From positions 886,113 to 950,112 of the forward strand of contig NZ_CP060791.1 in NCBI RefSeq assembly GCF_018343815.1: 64,000 bases of DNA, read 5' to 3'. This document shows positions 25,819 to 35,987 of this stretch, piece after piece. The stretch comes from Chlamydia crocodili (GTDB lineage Bacteria > Chlamydiota > Chlamydiia > Chlamydiales > Chlamydiaceae). A program made the translations under genes and the position numbers. How positions within the stretch are numbered: the stretch's first letter is position 1; the number at the start of each line of letters is the position of its first letter. Below the pieces are notes generated by a model. That model worked only from the letters and a program-made list of their open reading frames with translations. It ran no database searches and was not told the origin of the DNA.

Positions 25819-26643
25819 ATGAAGGTAGTGTTTTTTATCACGTTTTTCTTTTCCGTATTTTCCCTAGACGCAAGTATCATCAAAGTTTCTGACGTACAAG
25901 CTATCAATAAATACGCAAAAAAAGGTTCTTTGGTTTTACTAGCATTAGATGAAACTATCGTATTTCCTAAACAAATGTTAGGGACAACAGCATGGTTTCA
26001 AGAACGTCTGGAAAATTTGAAAAAAGAAGAATCGGATTGTGATCCTATGGAGAAAGCTTTTGGCGAGAAAATTGCTGTGTCTTTCGCTACAGACTATGAG
26101 CTTATTCATCCCGAAGTTCCTAAGGCTATAGCTGCTTTATCACTCTCTGAAGCCTGGGTAATGGGAGTTTCCCAATTGCCGATACCCATGGCAAACCATT
26201 TTCTCCGTTCTGCGGTTTCTTTAGGGTTGGGGTTTTCATCATGCTTACCCGCTCGTAGTGACGGATGGATGCAACATCTAAAAACATTTGGAAGACCTCA
26301 ACATGCTATGTTCATAGAAGATCAGGTACTCTTCACAGGAGGCCTTATTAACGGAATTACCATGGAAGAGGTTCTTTCTACTCTATTTGCAACTTTAGAG
26401 ACACTGCCACAGCAAGTGATCTATTTAGATGCAAATAAAGACAACTTAATCTCTGCAGAGGCGGCTTGTAAACAAGCTAATGTCTATTTCATAGGTATGC
26501 ACTACAGCCCAGCTGTAAAACGTATAAAAGGATATAAATCAGATATTGCGAATCTACAATGGCTACAGTTCCACAACCAACTTTCCGATAAGTATTTTCA
26601 ATCTTTGCTTACCTATGTGATTGGTCCTGAGGGCCAAGGATAA
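25819..26643 (+). CDS. Exported DUF2608/HAD-like protein, paralogue 2
   Basis: A 274-residue paralogue of the previous gene. I start it at the ATG at 25819 because this gives a clean signal peptide (MKVVFFITFFFSVFSLDAS); an in-frame ATG at 25792 would add nine residues. The HAD-like first strand LVLLALDETIVFP is closer to a canonical HAD motif (hydrophobic strand, Asp, then Thr three residues on) than in paralogue 1. TAWFQERL matches SPGWYQNRL of the partner, and QQVIYLDANKDNL is the late Asp strand. Exported hydrolase or a non-catalytic binding protein; unproven. It ends at the terminator at 26653-26707. Confidence 0.7.
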   Translation: MKVVFFITFFFSVFSLDASIIKVSDVQAINKYAKKGSLVLLALDETIVFPKQMLGTTAWFQERLENLKKEESDCDPMEKAFGEKIAVSFATDYELIHPEVPKAIAALSLSEAWVMGVSQLPIPMANHFLRSAVSLGLGFSSCLPARSDGWMQHLKTFGRPQHAMFIEDQVLFTGGLINGITMEEVLSTLFATLETLPQQVIYLDANKDNLISAEAACKQANVYFIGMHYSPAVKRIKGYKSDIANLQWLQFHNQLSDKYFQSLLTYVIGPEGQG

Positions 26644-26652
26644 AGTCTTAAG

Positions 26653-26707
26653 AAATTAAGGAAAAGCCTTCTAAGACACAAAGTCTAGAGACTTTTCCTT
26701 AATTTTT
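26653..26707 (+). terminator. Rho-independent terminator after DUF2608 paralogue 2
   Basis: A 14-bp stem (arms 26653-26666 and 26692-26705) with a 25-base loop and T-rich end. It also lies just past the 3' end of the convergent tRNA-Ser gene and could serve it. Confidence 0.75.
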
Positions 26708-26728
26708 AATCATTTAAAAAATAGAAAA

Positions 26729-26815
26729 CGGAAGAGAAGGGATTCGAACCCCCGGTTCCTGTAAGAGAACTTCTGATTTCGAATCAGATGCATTCGACCA
26801 CTCTGCCACTCTTCC
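26729..26815 (-). tRNA. tRNA-Ser (anticodon CGA)
   Basis: Reading the minus strand gives an 87-base tRNA. It has a 7-bp acceptor (GGAAGAG with CTCTTCC) and discriminator G. The anticodon stem TCTGA/TCAGA surrounds loop TTCGAAA (anticodon CGA). A long class II variable arm is present, as expected for serine, and the T loop has GTTCGAATC. CCA is not encoded (GTTTT follows). It reads UCG serine codons. Confidence 0.95.
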
Positions 26816-27142
26816 GTGAACATACTAGTGTAGGCATTCCTTGCTAGGAAATCAAGCTCAACGATAATTTTCTCTATACCCCCTAAAGTACTAAAAACAA
26901 GATCGTCAGGCTATCTTTTTGTATTTTTGTATTTCTATATCTTAAAACAGATTCTTAAGGCAGTTTGTTGAAAATAAACGAGATAGGAATCTCTTTTATT
27001 TATATGGAGAATATAAAATAAAATTAATTAGAATTATGGGTTTATAGATAAGCGATTTAATAAATTAAACGTATAAAAACCATATTAAAAGTAGATTTTT
27101 TGATTTAAAATGAATTATAGATTTTTGGTTTTTTATTTTATC

Positions 27143-29245
27143 ATGTCGCAGCCGCTATATACGAACAGACTTATCAGTGAAAAATCTCCGTATTTGCTTC
27201 TTTATGCTCATACGCCGGTGAATTGGTATCCATGGGGTGGCGAGGCTTTTGATCTCGCTATAGAACAAGATAAGCCAATTTTCCTTTCCATTGGTTGTGC
27301 ACACTCACGATGGTGTCAGGTGATGCTTCAGGAGAGTTTCGAGAATCCTGAAGTTGCTGCAATGCTAAATGAGCATTTTATTAATGTAAAAGTAGATAAA
27401 GAGGAGCTTCCTCATGTGGCTAACCTTTATTTTGATCTTGCGCAAATGCTTTCTATTTCTGAGGAGCATCAAAATTCTTCTTCTTGGCCTCTGAATGTAT
27501 TTTTAACTCCTGATCTATTGCCATTTTTCTCAGCGAATTACTTGGGATCTGAGATAAAATTAGGAGTGCCTTCGTTTTCACAAACGATAGAGAAGCTGAA
27601 TTTGATGTGGCAGGATCCAGAGGAACGCGAGATTCTTGTTCATCAAGCACACAAAATCCTTGAAATCGCTTCATTTATAGAAAGATGTTCAAGAAAAGAG
27701 ATGTTAGAAGAGGAGACTCTGCGTAAGACAGTAGAGGCACTATACAAGGATGTTGATCCTCATTATGGAGGAGTGAAGGCATTTCCAAAAACCCCGCCCG
27801 CATTATTAAGTCAGTTTTTCTTACGCTATGGTGTGGAATATCAGGATAACAGAAGTTTATTCTTTGTAGATCGTTCTTTGGATATGATGGCTAAAGGAGG
27901 GATTTTCGATCATTTAGGTGGGGGATTTTACTGTTATACTATAGATGATAAGTGGTTAATTCCCTGTTTCGAAAAACGCCTTATTGATAATGCCTTCTTA
28001 GTGATTGATTATCTTGATGCGGGCATATGTCTTAAAAAACCTGAATATATCTCAATTGCTAAGCAAACCTTACGCTATATTCTTTCTGAGCTTTATAATC
28101 CTGAAGTGGGAGCTTTTTATACCTCAGAACATGGAGAACATTGGGGAGCTTCTGAAGGGAGATATGCTACCTGGTCAGGAGAGGAAGTTCGCGAGGTGCT
28201 CGGAGAAAACGCTGAGCTGTTTTGTGAATATTATGGGATTTCTAGAGAAGGCTTCTGTAATGGGAGGAATATCTTACATATCCCTTCTCATATCGATATT
28301 GAAGAAATTGCAGATAAATACGGCTGTAGTGTTGAAGAATTTCACGAAGTTATCGATAGGCTAAAAGAAAAATTACGCCTCCATAGAGATACTAAAGCGC
28401 GTCCTTTTAAAGATGATCAATCTTTAACGTTTCAAAACGGCTGGATGCTCTATACGCTAGCATACGCAGGGAGAATCCTTGGAGATTCTTCCTATATAGA
28501 TATAGCGAAGAAATGTGGAGAGTTTATCTGTAAGAATTTATATAAGCATTCCACCTTAATGCGTCGATGGCGCGATGGTGATGCTAAATATTCCGGAGGT
28601 TTGGAAGATTACGCAGGAGTGATTTTAGGAGCTCTTGCCCTTTATGAGACAGGCTGTGGTGCACAATGGTTGCTACTTGCTGAAGATCTTATGAAAGAGG
28701 TTATCCTGTCTTTCCGTTCAGAAAGTGGGGGATTTTACACCACAGATGGTAGGGATGCTGCTCTACTTTTAAAACAGGAGAATCTCTCTGATGGAGAGAC
28801 AATATCCGGAAACGCTCTTGTTTGCCAAGCATTGATAAAATTGCATATGCTCACAGAAAAGAAGCATTATCTTACCTATGCTGAAGATATTTTACAGATT
28901 GCCCAAGCTCGATGGCATACGCATAAGTTTTCTTCTTTGGGAAATTTATTAGCCGCACAGGCGTATTTTTCCCGTAATCATCAAAAAATTCTTATTTCTT
29001 TAGCTAATGATCAAGATCGTGAAGCTGTCTTATCTTGCTTTGCACGGTTATTCCTTCCTCAGGTTTCTGTTGTTTGGATGAGTGCAAAAGATCGCGAATC
29101 TCTAGAAGAGATTCTTCCTGAATATGAACACTGTCTAATCCCTAAGGAAGGACAAACATCCACAGTTATTTATCTTTTAGAATCAGGAATGGGAAGGAAA
29201 TTTTCTAATATTGAAGAGTTTCGCACTTATCTAAATTCAAAATAA
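27143..29245 (+). CDS. YyaL/DUF255 family protein (thioredoxin-like plus alpha/alpha-barrel domain)
   Basis: A 700-residue protein of the YyaL (spermatogenesis-associated 20-like) family. An N-terminal thioredoxin-like domain begins [12 protein letters not shown]...NWYPWG, and a long helical barrel like that of glycan epimerases follows ([14 protein letters not shown], then [32 protein letters not shown]). I start at the ATG at 27143, which fits the family; an ATG at 27110 would add eleven hydrophobic residues. Family members usually have CHWCHVM; here the segment is SRWCQVM (Ser55-Cys58), so one active-site Cys is missing. The biochemical role of the family is unknown to me. It is followed by a SurA-like gene and ksgA, as in C. 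trachomatis CT356-CT354. Confidence 0.9.
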   Translation: MSQPLYTNRLISEKSPYLLLYAHTPVNWYPWGGEAFDLAIEQDKPIFLSIGCAHSRWCQVMLQESFENPEVAAMLNEHFINVKVDKEELPHVANLYFDLAQMLSISEEHQNSSSWPLNVFLTPDLLPFFSANYLGSEIKLGVPSFSQTIEKLNLMWQDPEEREILVHQAHKILEIASFIERCSRKEMLEEETLRKTVEALYKDVDPHYGGVKAFPKTPPALLSQFFLRYGVEYQDNRSLFFVDRSLDMMAKGGIFDHLGGGFYCYTIDDKWLIPCFEKRLIDNAFLVIDYLDAGICLKKPEYISIAKQTLRYILSELYNPEVGAFYTSEHGEHWGASEGRYATWSGEEVREVLGENAELFCEYYGISREGFCNGRNILHIPSHIDIEEIADKYGCSVEEFHEVIDRLKEKLRLHRDTKARPFKDDQSLTFQNGWMLYTLAYAGRILGDSSYIDIAKKCGEFICKNLYKHSTLMRRWRDGDAKYSGGLEDYAGVILGALALYETGCGAQWLLLAEDLMKEVILSFRSESGGFYTTDGRDAALLLKQENLSDGETISGNALVCQALIKLHMLTEKKHYLTYAEDILQIAQARWHTHKFSSLGNLLAAQAYFSRNHQKILISLANDQDREAVLSCFARLFLPQVSVVWMSAKDRESLEEILPEYEHCLIPKEGQTSTVIYLLESGMGRKFSNIEEFRTYLNSK

Positions 29246-29356
29246 CTCTTTGTGTTCCATATATTTCGCATGAAGATTTTTCTCGAAGTGGTCAAAATTT
29301 GGTTAATTTCTTATAGTTAATCCCTAGACACGTCAACCATTAGGGAGTAGCAAATC

Positions 29357-30439
29357 ATGAAGAACAAAACACTAGGCGTTTTCTCTTTGGTGGGTTTGGT
29401 TTGTTCGCCGGGATTTTTATTGGGACACGAGGGTCCTCTTCCTACGCAACGCGAGTATCAAAATCTTTCGGAAAAAGTTCCTGAAGATCCTGCAGGAATT
29501 GCTATTCACGATCGTGTGCTATTTAAAATTGATGAAGAGAATGTCGTCACTACTTTAGATGTTATCCAAAAGTTAAATCTTCTTTTTGCTTCCTCTTATC
29601 CTCAGCTCATAGATTCTTATCCTGCACGTTCACAATATTACACGGCGATGTGGCCGGTGGTCTTAGAGTCCGTGATTGATGAGTTTTTGATGGTTGCTGA
29701 TGCTAAGGCTAAAAAAATTTATGTAGATCCTACCACTGTGAATCAAGAAATTGAAGCGATGTTCGGTAGAGATTTGTCTTATTTTTACGTACATTTCGAT
29801 ATGACTCCCGAGGATATATTCAATGTAGTAAATCGTACATTGATTGCTCAGAGAGTAATGGGGATGATGGTACGCTCTAAAGTTATGTTAAAAGTTACCC
29901 CAGGAAAAATTCGCGAACACTACAATCAATTAGCTCAGGAAGCAGCGAAGACTACAGTATGGAAATACCGTGTAGTCACAATTAAAGCGGCTACAGAATC
30001 ATTATCAAGTCAGATCGCTGATAAGATATGTGCACGGCTAAATGAAACAAAAAGTTGGAATAAAGAGCGTTTATCTGCTCTCGCTCTTTCTCAAGGAGGA
30101 CAGTTTGTCTGTTCCGAAGAGTTTATGCGTAATGATAAAGAGCTTTCTGATGCTCATAAAACAGAATTATCTAGTGTAGAGTATCCTATAACTATTTGTA
30201 GTCAGCCTAAAGCACATAAATCTGGATACAAGCTTTATGTGCTTCTTGATAAATCTGCAATGGCAATGCAGTCTTTAGAAGAAATGGAGACGCAGATTAA
30301 GCAAACATTATTTATGAGCTATGCTGAAACAATAGAGAGCCAGTATAAAATAAAATTACGTTCTCGTTATGGCTTTGACTCTTCTATGATTGCTAAATTG
30401 CTTTCTGAAGAAGCTCCACCGTTATTTTCATTGCTTTAG
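29357..30439 (+). CDS. SurA-like periplasmic chaperone (CT355-type)
   Basis: A 360-residue exported protein with signal peptide [19 protein letters not shown]. The body resembles the SurA N-terminal chaperone domain: a conserved opening around [16 protein letters not shown], then [47 protein letters not shown] and [11 protein letters not shown]. The last third replaces a recognisable parvulin domain with a segment I cannot place, so isomerase activity is not supported. SurA escorts outer membrane proteins such as Pmps to BamA. Its stop lies 8 bases before the ksgA TTG start. Before its ATG a TCCCTA/TAGGGA pairing could cover the ribosome-binding site. Confidence 0.65.
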   Translation: MKNKTLGVFSLVGLVCSPGFLLGHEGPLPTQREYQNLSEKVPEDPAGIAIHDRVLFKIDEENVVTTLDVIQKLNLLFASSYPQLIDSYPARSQYYTAMWPVVLESVIDEFLMVADAKAKKIYVDPTTVNQEIEAMFGRDLSYFYVHFDMTPEDIFNVVNRTLIAQRVMGMMVRSKVMLKVTPGKIREHYNQLAQEAAKTTVWKYRVVTIKAATESLSSQIADKICARLNETKSWNKERLSALALSQGGQFVCSEEFMRNDKELSDAHKTELSSVEYPITICSQPKAHKSGYKLYVLLDKSAMAMQSLEEMETQIKQTLFMSYAETIESQYKIKLRSRYGFDSSMIAKLLSEEAPPLFSLL

Positions 30440-30447
30440 GAGATCGC

Positions 30448-31284
30448 TTGTTACGTAGTTCTCCAGAACAACTTACTAAATTTTTAGCTCAGGTTCATGG
30501 TCGTCCTAAAAAAGGCCTATCGCAGAACTTTTTAATAGATGGAAATATTTTAAGAAAAATCCTTTCTGTTTCTTGTGTGGAAGCGGGAGACTGGGTTTTA
30601 GAAATAGGGCCAGGATTTGGAGCTCTTACCGAAGTTCTTGTTAATCAAGGAGCCCGTGTTATTGCTTTAGAAAAAGATTCCATGTTCGAGGAAACATTAA
30701 AGCAACTTTCTATAGATTTAGAAATTACAGACGCTTGTAAATATCCGTTATCGCAATTGCAAACCAAAGGTTACCAGGGGAAGGGAAGAGTTGTTGCGAA
30801 CCTCCCTTATCATATCACAACACCTTTGCTAACGAAATTGTTCTTAGAAATTCCTAACCAATGGAAAACAGTCACAGTGATGATGCAAGATGAAGTTGCC
30901 CGTCGTATTACCGCTCAGCCAGGAGGGAAAGAATACGGGTCATTGACTATCTTTTTGCAGTTTTTTGCTGACGTGCGCTACGCTTTTAAAGTCAGCCCGG
31001 GCTGTTTTTTGCCCAAACCTCAGGTATCCTCAGCGGTTGTCCATATGACAGTGAAAGATACTTTTCCTCTTGAAACCTCTCTTCATGCACAATTTTTTTC
31101 CCTCACTCGGGCAGCTTTTGGACAGAGAAGAAAGCTCTTAGCGAATTCTCTTAAAGATCTTTATCCTAAGGAACAAGTTTTTGAAGCTCTAAAGCAGTTA
31201 AAATTTTCTGAAACAACTCGTCCAGAAACACTTTCTCTCGATGATTATCTAAAACTTTTTTATCTTCTATCTCCGCATTCTTAA
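30448..31284 (+). CDS. ksgA: 16S rRNA dimethyladenosine transferase
   Basis: A 278-residue KsgA (RsmA), which dimethylates two adjacent adenines near the 3' end of 16S rRNA as a late check in small-subunit assembly. SAM-binding motif I ([14 protein letters not shown]) and catalytic motif IV ([11 protein letters not shown]) are intact, and [11 protein letters not shown] marks the C-terminal domain. The start is TTG at 30448, supported by AGGAG five bases upstream and overlapping the end of the previous gene. Translational coupling to the SurA-like gene is likely. Confidence 0.96.
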   Translation: MLRSSPEQLTKFLAQVHGRPKKGLSQNFLIDGNILRKILSVSCVEAGDWVLEIGPGFGALTEVLVNQGARVIALEKDSMFEETLKQLSIDLEITDACKYPLSQLQTKGYQGKGRVVANLPYHITTPLLTKLFLEIPNQWKTVTVMMQDEVARRITAQPGGKEYGSLTIFLQFFADVRYAFKVSPGCFLPKPQVSSAVVHMTVKDTFPLETSLHAQFFSLTRAAFGQRRKLLANSLKDLYPKEQVFEALKQLKFSETTRPETLSLDDYLKLFYLLSPHS

Positions 31285-31536
31285 GTCAGCTTCGGGATCT
31301 TCTTAAAGAAGGTTTTTACTTTATATATTTAAAATACACATTAAGTATATAAACTTTTAATTTTATCTTTTTATTAGTGATTTTTTTATTTTATAAAGTC
31401 GTTTTTTTAACGAAAAAGAAAGAAATAGAAAGCACAATATGATACTATCTTCCGTCGAGATTACAGAAGAATAGGGTTTGACCCCTTAAGATTTTGTTTC
31501 TAATAAATATTTCAATAAATACTCTAGGAATTTCTC

Positions 31537-31707
31537 ATGGAGACTTGGTTATATTATTCCAAAGTGCGTACGCGTAATTATATTCCCTGCCTTCCCATTT
31601 TATCCCCAATCATGTTGCAAGCGGATCAATGTCTTCCTACTCTATATTTATCACCCTTTAGCCGTTGTTGTGGAACAACTACATTTGTAGCTTCCGTGAT
31701 GGGTTAA
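31537..31707 (+). CDS. Possible 56-residue hypothetical protein
   Basis: In the 473-base gap between ksgA and dxs an ATG at 31537 opens 56 codons (METWLYYSKVRTRNYIPCLP at the start) and stops at 31707. TAGGAA lies about eight bases before the ATG. Codon use looks plausible, but the protein has no motif I recognise. The rest of the gap (31285-31536) is AT-rich with no feature I can support. Confidence 0.35.
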   Translation: METWLYYSKVRTRNYIPCLPILSPIMLQADQCLPTLYLSPFSRCCGTTTFVASVMG

Positions 31708-31757
31708 TTGGTGGAGAGATTATTTAGAGAATTTCATAATTCCTAAGCAAATCGTAT

Positions 31758-33692
31758 TTAGACAATACTCAGTTTGTTAGACGGAAATGTTTTTGTGCGG
31801 AAGTTAAAGTGTGTAAGAATACGTTTAACCATGCTATCGGTATCTAATCCCACCCTTTTTAATAAGTTATCTTTATCCCCATGAGAAAAAATAGCATCAG
31901 GAATTCCAAAGTGTAAGATATCGACTTTAAAGCTGTAGGTAGCTAGGAAATCATTAAATTCCGAAGCTAGGCCTCCACGGATAGAGTGCTCTTCTATAAT
32001 GATGACTTTAGAATGATGCATTAATAGAATGCTAAAGAGATTATTATCAAAAGGTTTGATAAATATAGGGTCAACAACGGTTGCAGAAATTCCATGAGCG
32101 AGTAGCTGCAATTTTATTGATAGGGCAGCGCTACACATATGCCCAAGACCCACAATTAATACATCCTCGCCCTGACTGAGGATTTCTCCCAATCCCGGAT
32201 CGCGATACATGTCGACATCCGTAGCTATAGGATCACCTTGAAGTGCTGCGATATTAGGATAGCGAATCGCAGAAGGACGTGTCCATTGAAGTGAAGATTG
32301 AAGGAGCTGTTGGAAAACTATTGCACTCCTTGGCTGACAAATAATCATATTGGGCATAGCACGAAGGAAACTCAAGTCGTAAATGCCATGATGGCTACAA
32401 CCATCGCCATAAGCTAAACCTGCACGATCTATAGCAAAAATTACTGGTAAATTTTGTAAACATACATCATGGAATACATTATCCATAGCACGATGTAAGA
32501 ATGTAGAGTAAATAGAACAAATAACAGGAGTATTAGCTTTAGCGATACCCGCTGAAAATGTTACCGCATGGCCTTCAGCAATACCAACATCAACAAAACG
32601 TTCTGGGAATTTTTCTTTAAACGTTTCTAATCGTGATCCCAAAGACATTGCTGGAGTAATAACGTGTAAATTCGGAGAGCTTTCTCCAAGAGAGCACAGT
32701 GTTTTTCCAAAGATATCGGGATAGGTAAGCTGTGGCTTAACTGTAGGAAGTAGCTTATCTTCTGCAGTAGCATTAAAATTTGCCTTCACTCCATGGTACT
32801 TAGAAGGATTTTCTTGGGCGATTTCTAGGCCTTTACCTTTTTTTGTACAGACATGAATAAGAATAGGGAAAGGTAAATCACGTACCGTTTGAAATAAAGA
32901 TATTAACTTTTTTATGTTGTGACCATCTACAGGTCCCATATAGGCTAAGTTAAACTGCTCAAAAATAGGAATCGGGCAAAAGAAAGATTTCAAGCAGGTA
33001 GATACTTTGTGTGAACGCCTGGCTATACTATTGCCATAACGGGGAATCTTGATTAACCATTTTTCTAGTTTTCTAGAAAGTAAGCTGAATTTGGGGTGGT
33101 GTATCCAGCGAGATAAACTCTTGGACATTACACCCACGTTCTGAGAGATGGACATGTTATTGTCATTTAAAATGACAATAAATTTAGATAAGTCAGGATG
33201 TATATTATTCAATGCTTCTAAAGTTAATCCGCAAGAAAATGCTGCGTCACCAAGAATAGGAAGAATGTGAGTTCTAGAATTTTCTGTAGCCTTTGCCATC
33301 CCTAAAGCTAACGAAAGTGCATTACCTGCATGACCTGAGAAGAAAAGGTCATGAACACTTTCAAAAGGAGAGGTAAATCCACTCAAACCATGATCATGAC
33401 GGATCCGATTGAATTCTGTAGTATTCCTTCCGGTAAGTAATTTATGAGGATAGGCTTGGTGACCGACATCAAAGATAAATTTATCCTCAGGAGACGAGAA
33501 TACATAATGCAAAGCTATCGTTAATTCAATGATACCTAAATTAGAAGCAAGATGTCCTCCAGTTTTGGTGAGAACAGAAATAATTTTATGACGCATTTGC
33601 TCAGCAAGAAGAGAAAGCTCAGCAAAAGAAAGCTTTTTTAGATCTGTGGGGGAGGATATCTGACTTAAAATAGAGAAATTTTGAGAAGTCAT
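31758..33692 (-). CDS. dxs: 1-deoxy-D-xylulose-5-phosphate synthase
   Basis: A 644-residue DXS, the first enzyme of the non-mevalonate isoprenoid pathway: pyruvate plus glyceraldehyde-3-phosphate give DXP using thiamine diphosphate. Seen: GGHLASNLG (His47), DVGHQAYPHK (His78), GHAGNALSLALG, the cofactor region starting GDAAFS near residue 148 and ending LNDNNMSIS, and the transketolase C domain. The cofactor motif reads GDA where most DXS have GDG. The start overlaps the stop of the small XseB-like gene by four bases, placing dxs at the end of an xseA-xseB-dxs operon. Confidence 0.96.
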   Translation of the reverse strand: MTSQNFSILSQISSPTDLKKLSFAELSLLAEQMRHKIISVLTKTGGHLASNLGIIELTIALHYVFSSPEDKFIFDVGHQAYPHKLLTGRNTTEFNRIRHDHGLSGFTSPFESVHDLFFSGHAGNALSLALGMAKATENSRTHILPILGDAAFSCGLTLEALNNIHPDLSKFIVILNDNNMSISQNVGVMSKSLSRWIHHPKFSLLSRKLEKWLIKIPRYGNSIARRSHKVSTCLKSFFCPIPIFEQFNLAYMGPVDGHNIKKLISLFQTVRDLPFPILIHVCTKKGKGLEIAQENPSKYHGVKANFNATAEDKLLPTVKPQLTYPDIFGKTLCSLGESSPNLHVITPAMSLGSRLETFKEKFPERFVDVGIAEGHAVTFSAGIAKANTPVICSIYSTFLHRAMDNVFHDVCLQNLPVIFAIDRAGLAYGDGCSHHGIYDLSFLRAMPNMIICQPRSAIVFQQLLQSSLQWTRPSAIRYPNIAALQGDPIATDVDMYRDPGLGEILSQGEDVLIVGLGHMCSAALSIKLQLLAHGISATVVDPIFIKPFDNNLFSILLMHHSKVIIIEEHSIRGGLASEFNDFLATYSFKVDILHFGIPDAIFSHGDKDNLLKRVGLDTDSMVKRILTHFNFRTKTFPSNKLSIV

Positions 33693-33940
33693 GGCTTTAT
33701 AGTCATAGAAAATGTTTTTAAAACAGGCTGGTCTAACGTATCTTTTAGAATGCCGTTAGGCTGTGCGGAAAGAATATAACATTGTTGATCTTTGACTAGA
33801 ATCCGATCTAAACTCTCGTGTATTAGAGAAAACATTTTTTCATATGTAACTAAAATATCATCCAAAGAGTCAAGAGAATCCAAGTAATTTTGTAGAGAAC
33901 GAAGTTCTTGAATTATGGAATTTAAATCCTTAGACGACAT
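33689..33940 (-). CDS. Small XseB-like protein between xseB and dxs
   Basis: An 83-residue protein directly downstream of xseB (14 bases apart) and overlapping dxs by four. Its first 55 residues follow the XseB two-helix pattern: IIQELRSLQNYLDSLDSL aligns with the LEEILDLMNQPSTSLDSSL part of XseB, and VTYEKMFSLIHESLDRILV aligns with LYEEADALMRICESRIHKA. The last 30 residues are new. It looks like a diverged tandem duplicate of xseB. Whether it binds XseA or does something else is unknown. Confidence 0.65.
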   Translation of the reverse strand: MSSKDLNSIIQELRSLQNYLDSLDSLDDILVTYEKMFSLIHESLDRILVKDQQCYILSAQPNGILKDTLDQPVLKTFSMTIKP

Positions 33941-33954
33941 CGCTCACTCTACAG

Positions 33955-34182
33955 TTAATGTGCGAAAGATTCTTCTTCAGAAAGAAGATCTTCATTTCGC
34001 TTTTCTGATAACTCACGCACACGTTCTTCTGCTTTATGAATACGTGACTCACAAATGCGCATTAACGCATCTGCTTCTTCATAAAGTTTTAAAGAAGAAT
34101 CTAAAGAGGTTGAAGGTTGATTCATAAGATCTAAGATCTCTTCTAACCTTTCCATAGCCTTTTCAAAGGGAATTTCTTCCAT
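33955..34182 (-). CDS. xseB: Exodeoxyribonuclease VII small subunit
   Basis: A 75-residue XseB with the family pattern FEKAMERLEEILDLM, SLDSSLKLYEEADALMRIC and KAEERVREL: two long helices that assemble along XseA in exonuclease VII, which degrades single-stranded DNA from both ends. It starts three bases after the xseA stop, so the two are co-translated. Length is typical. Confidence 0.95.
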   Translation of the reverse strand: MEEIPFEKAMERLEEILDLMNQPSTSLDSSLKLYEEADALMRICESRIHKAEERVRELSEKRNEDLLSEEESFAH

Positions 34183-34185
34183 AAT

Positions 34186-35853
34186 TTAGGACTCTTGAGT
34201 TTCAAAATTCTGAATATCCGTTACAGTAAGAGTGGCTTCCCCGTCCTGCAGTCGCAATCTTACACAACTATGTTTGTGTAAGCTTTTTGCGGAGATAATA
34301 GCGAAATTTTCATTAAAGTCAAAGAGCATAGCATAACCACGTTTTAAAACATTTTTAGGATTTAATGAACTCAGTTGTCTAGAGGCTGTGTGATATTTTT
34401 CCCGATTTCTTTCTACAAGGTGGTGTAGGGAAAGTATAAAATTTTCGTGAATGCGAAAATAGTGTTCTCGATGCTCATAAACAGTATTGATAAAAATACT
34501 GATCAAACGTTTCTTTAAAAGATTAAGAGCTTGTTTTTCCTTAATAAATTGCTGATATAATTTAATTTTAAAATGTTTTAATAGTGTTTGCTTATGCGCT
34601 AAAGATTGATGAAAATATCTTAAGCGTTGATATAAAGCCCTATGAATTTGTTGTTTCCAAGGATCTAATCTTTGAGAAAACTGCTGCGTATTATGAAAAA
34701 CAAGATTTTTTTTCATATGCACGCACAGATGTTTTAAAGCGAGCAGGCGATTGTGAAAAGCCTGAACGATCATTTTCCAAAGATCATGAAGACGATATGT
34801 TAGACGTTGAAGTATGTCACTTTGCAGCCATCGCGTATATTGCGTATAGCGCTGTTTGCATTGTGAAAGTTTTGTTTGTATAGACCGCTCTACGGATAAA
34901 CAAAGATAATCTAAAGATTGCTGGGCTGAACGGAAAAAATCTACGTGATCTAAATAACGCTTCCATTGCTGAATTTGTTTTATTTTTCCTGAAAAAAGTT
35001 GTTGGGAATGCGCATTCAGGTAGTGCAAATAGCTTTTAAATATTTGGATTTGCTGTTGGCTACTTTGACAAACAATTTCTGCAGCAGCAGAAGGTGTGGG
35101 AGCACGGACATCTGCAGCAAAATCACATAATGTATAGTCAGTCTCATGACCGACAGCAGAAATGATGGGAATCGAGCTAGCATCTATCGCTTTTACGATG
35201 ATTTCTTCATTGAAAGCCCAGAGGTCTTCTATGCTGCCACCACCGCGTGCTAAAATAAGAACATCAGCTAATTGTTCTTGATTCATCACTTCAATAGCTT
35301 GAGAAATCTCTTTTGCTGCGGTTGTTCCTTGGACTGTTACAGGATAAATAAGAAGTTTGTATTGATAACAGCGACGAGAAAGAATACGTAAAATATCTTG
35401 AATTACTGCCCCCGTAGGGCTGGTAATCACCCCAATACATTTAGGAATGTTAGGAAGGGCCTGTTTTTTCTCTATAGCAAAATAACCTTCAGCAGAGAGA
35501 CGCTTCTTAGTCTCTTCAAATTTTTGTAAAAGATCTCCCTCTCCAGCATACACTAAAGCATGGGCTACAATTTGGTATTGACCTCGTGGAGCATATACAG
35601 TGAGTTTTCCATGAATGATTACAGAATCACCATCTTTAGGACGACGATCGAAATATTTACTTTTAAAATGGAAAAAAGCCCCATTTAAAAAAGATTTACT
35701 ATCTTTAATTCCGAAATATAAATGTCCGCTAGGCTGTAGTGAGACATTACTTAACTCTCCTTTGACGACAATATGGCAAAAATTTGACTCAAGGAGATTC
35801 TTTATAGATTCTGTAAGAGTTGTTACTGCTTGAGGAGAAGATGAGGTTGTCAT
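34186..35853 (-). CDS. xseA: Exodeoxyribonuclease VII large subunit
   Basis: A 555-residue XseA, the catalytic subunit. It has an N-terminal OB fold ([17 protein letters not shown]), the nuclease domain ([15 protein letters not shown], then [50 protein letters not shown]) and a long basic, Gln/His-rich coiled coil (about residues 265-490) that binds XseB. The C terminus is a short beta region. It is about 100 residues longer than E. coli XseA (from memory), mainly in the coiled coil. First gene of the xseA-xseB-XseB-like-dxs operon. Confidence 0.96.
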   Translation of the reverse strand: MTTSSSPQAVTTLTESIKNLLESNFCHIVVKGELSNVSLQPSGHLYFGIKDSKSFLNGAFFHFKSKYFDRRPKDGDSVIIHGKLTVYAPRGQYQIVAHALVYAGEGDLLQKFEETKKRLSAEGYFAIEKKQALPNIPKCIGVITSPTGAVIQDILRILSRRCYQYKLLIYPVTVQGTTAAKEISQAIEVMNQEQLADVLILARGGGSIEDLWAFNEEIIVKAIDASSIPIISAVGHETDYTLCDFAADVRAPTPSAAAEIVCQSSQQQIQIFKSYLHYLNAHSQQLFSGKIKQIQQWKRYLDHVDFFRSAQQSLDYLCLSVERSIQTKLSQCKQRYTQYTRWLQSDILQRLTYRLHDLWKMIVQAFHNRLLALKHLCVHMKKNLVFHNTQQFSQRLDPWKQQIHRALYQRLRYFHQSLAHKQTLLKHFKIKLYQQFIKEKQALNLLKKRLISIFINTVYEHREHYFRIHENFILSLHHLVERNREKYHTASRQLSSLNPKNVLKRGYAMLFDFNENFAIISAKSLHKHSCVRLRLQDGEATLTVTDIQNFETQES

Positions 35854-35987
35854 GCTCTGGAATGCCGAGAGGTTTCAAGTTCTATTTATTTTAAAAATAA
35901 AGTACCTTCTTAGTAGAAAACTAGCAAGAGCGGTGAATCCGTGTCTATAGTGAGATATGAGTATTAAGTAACAAATTGAGGACATAG

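Noticed and set aside
34584-34883. A 99-codon plus-strand frame inside xseA
   Set aside because: It is antisense to the XseA coiled coil, which clearly is the real gene.
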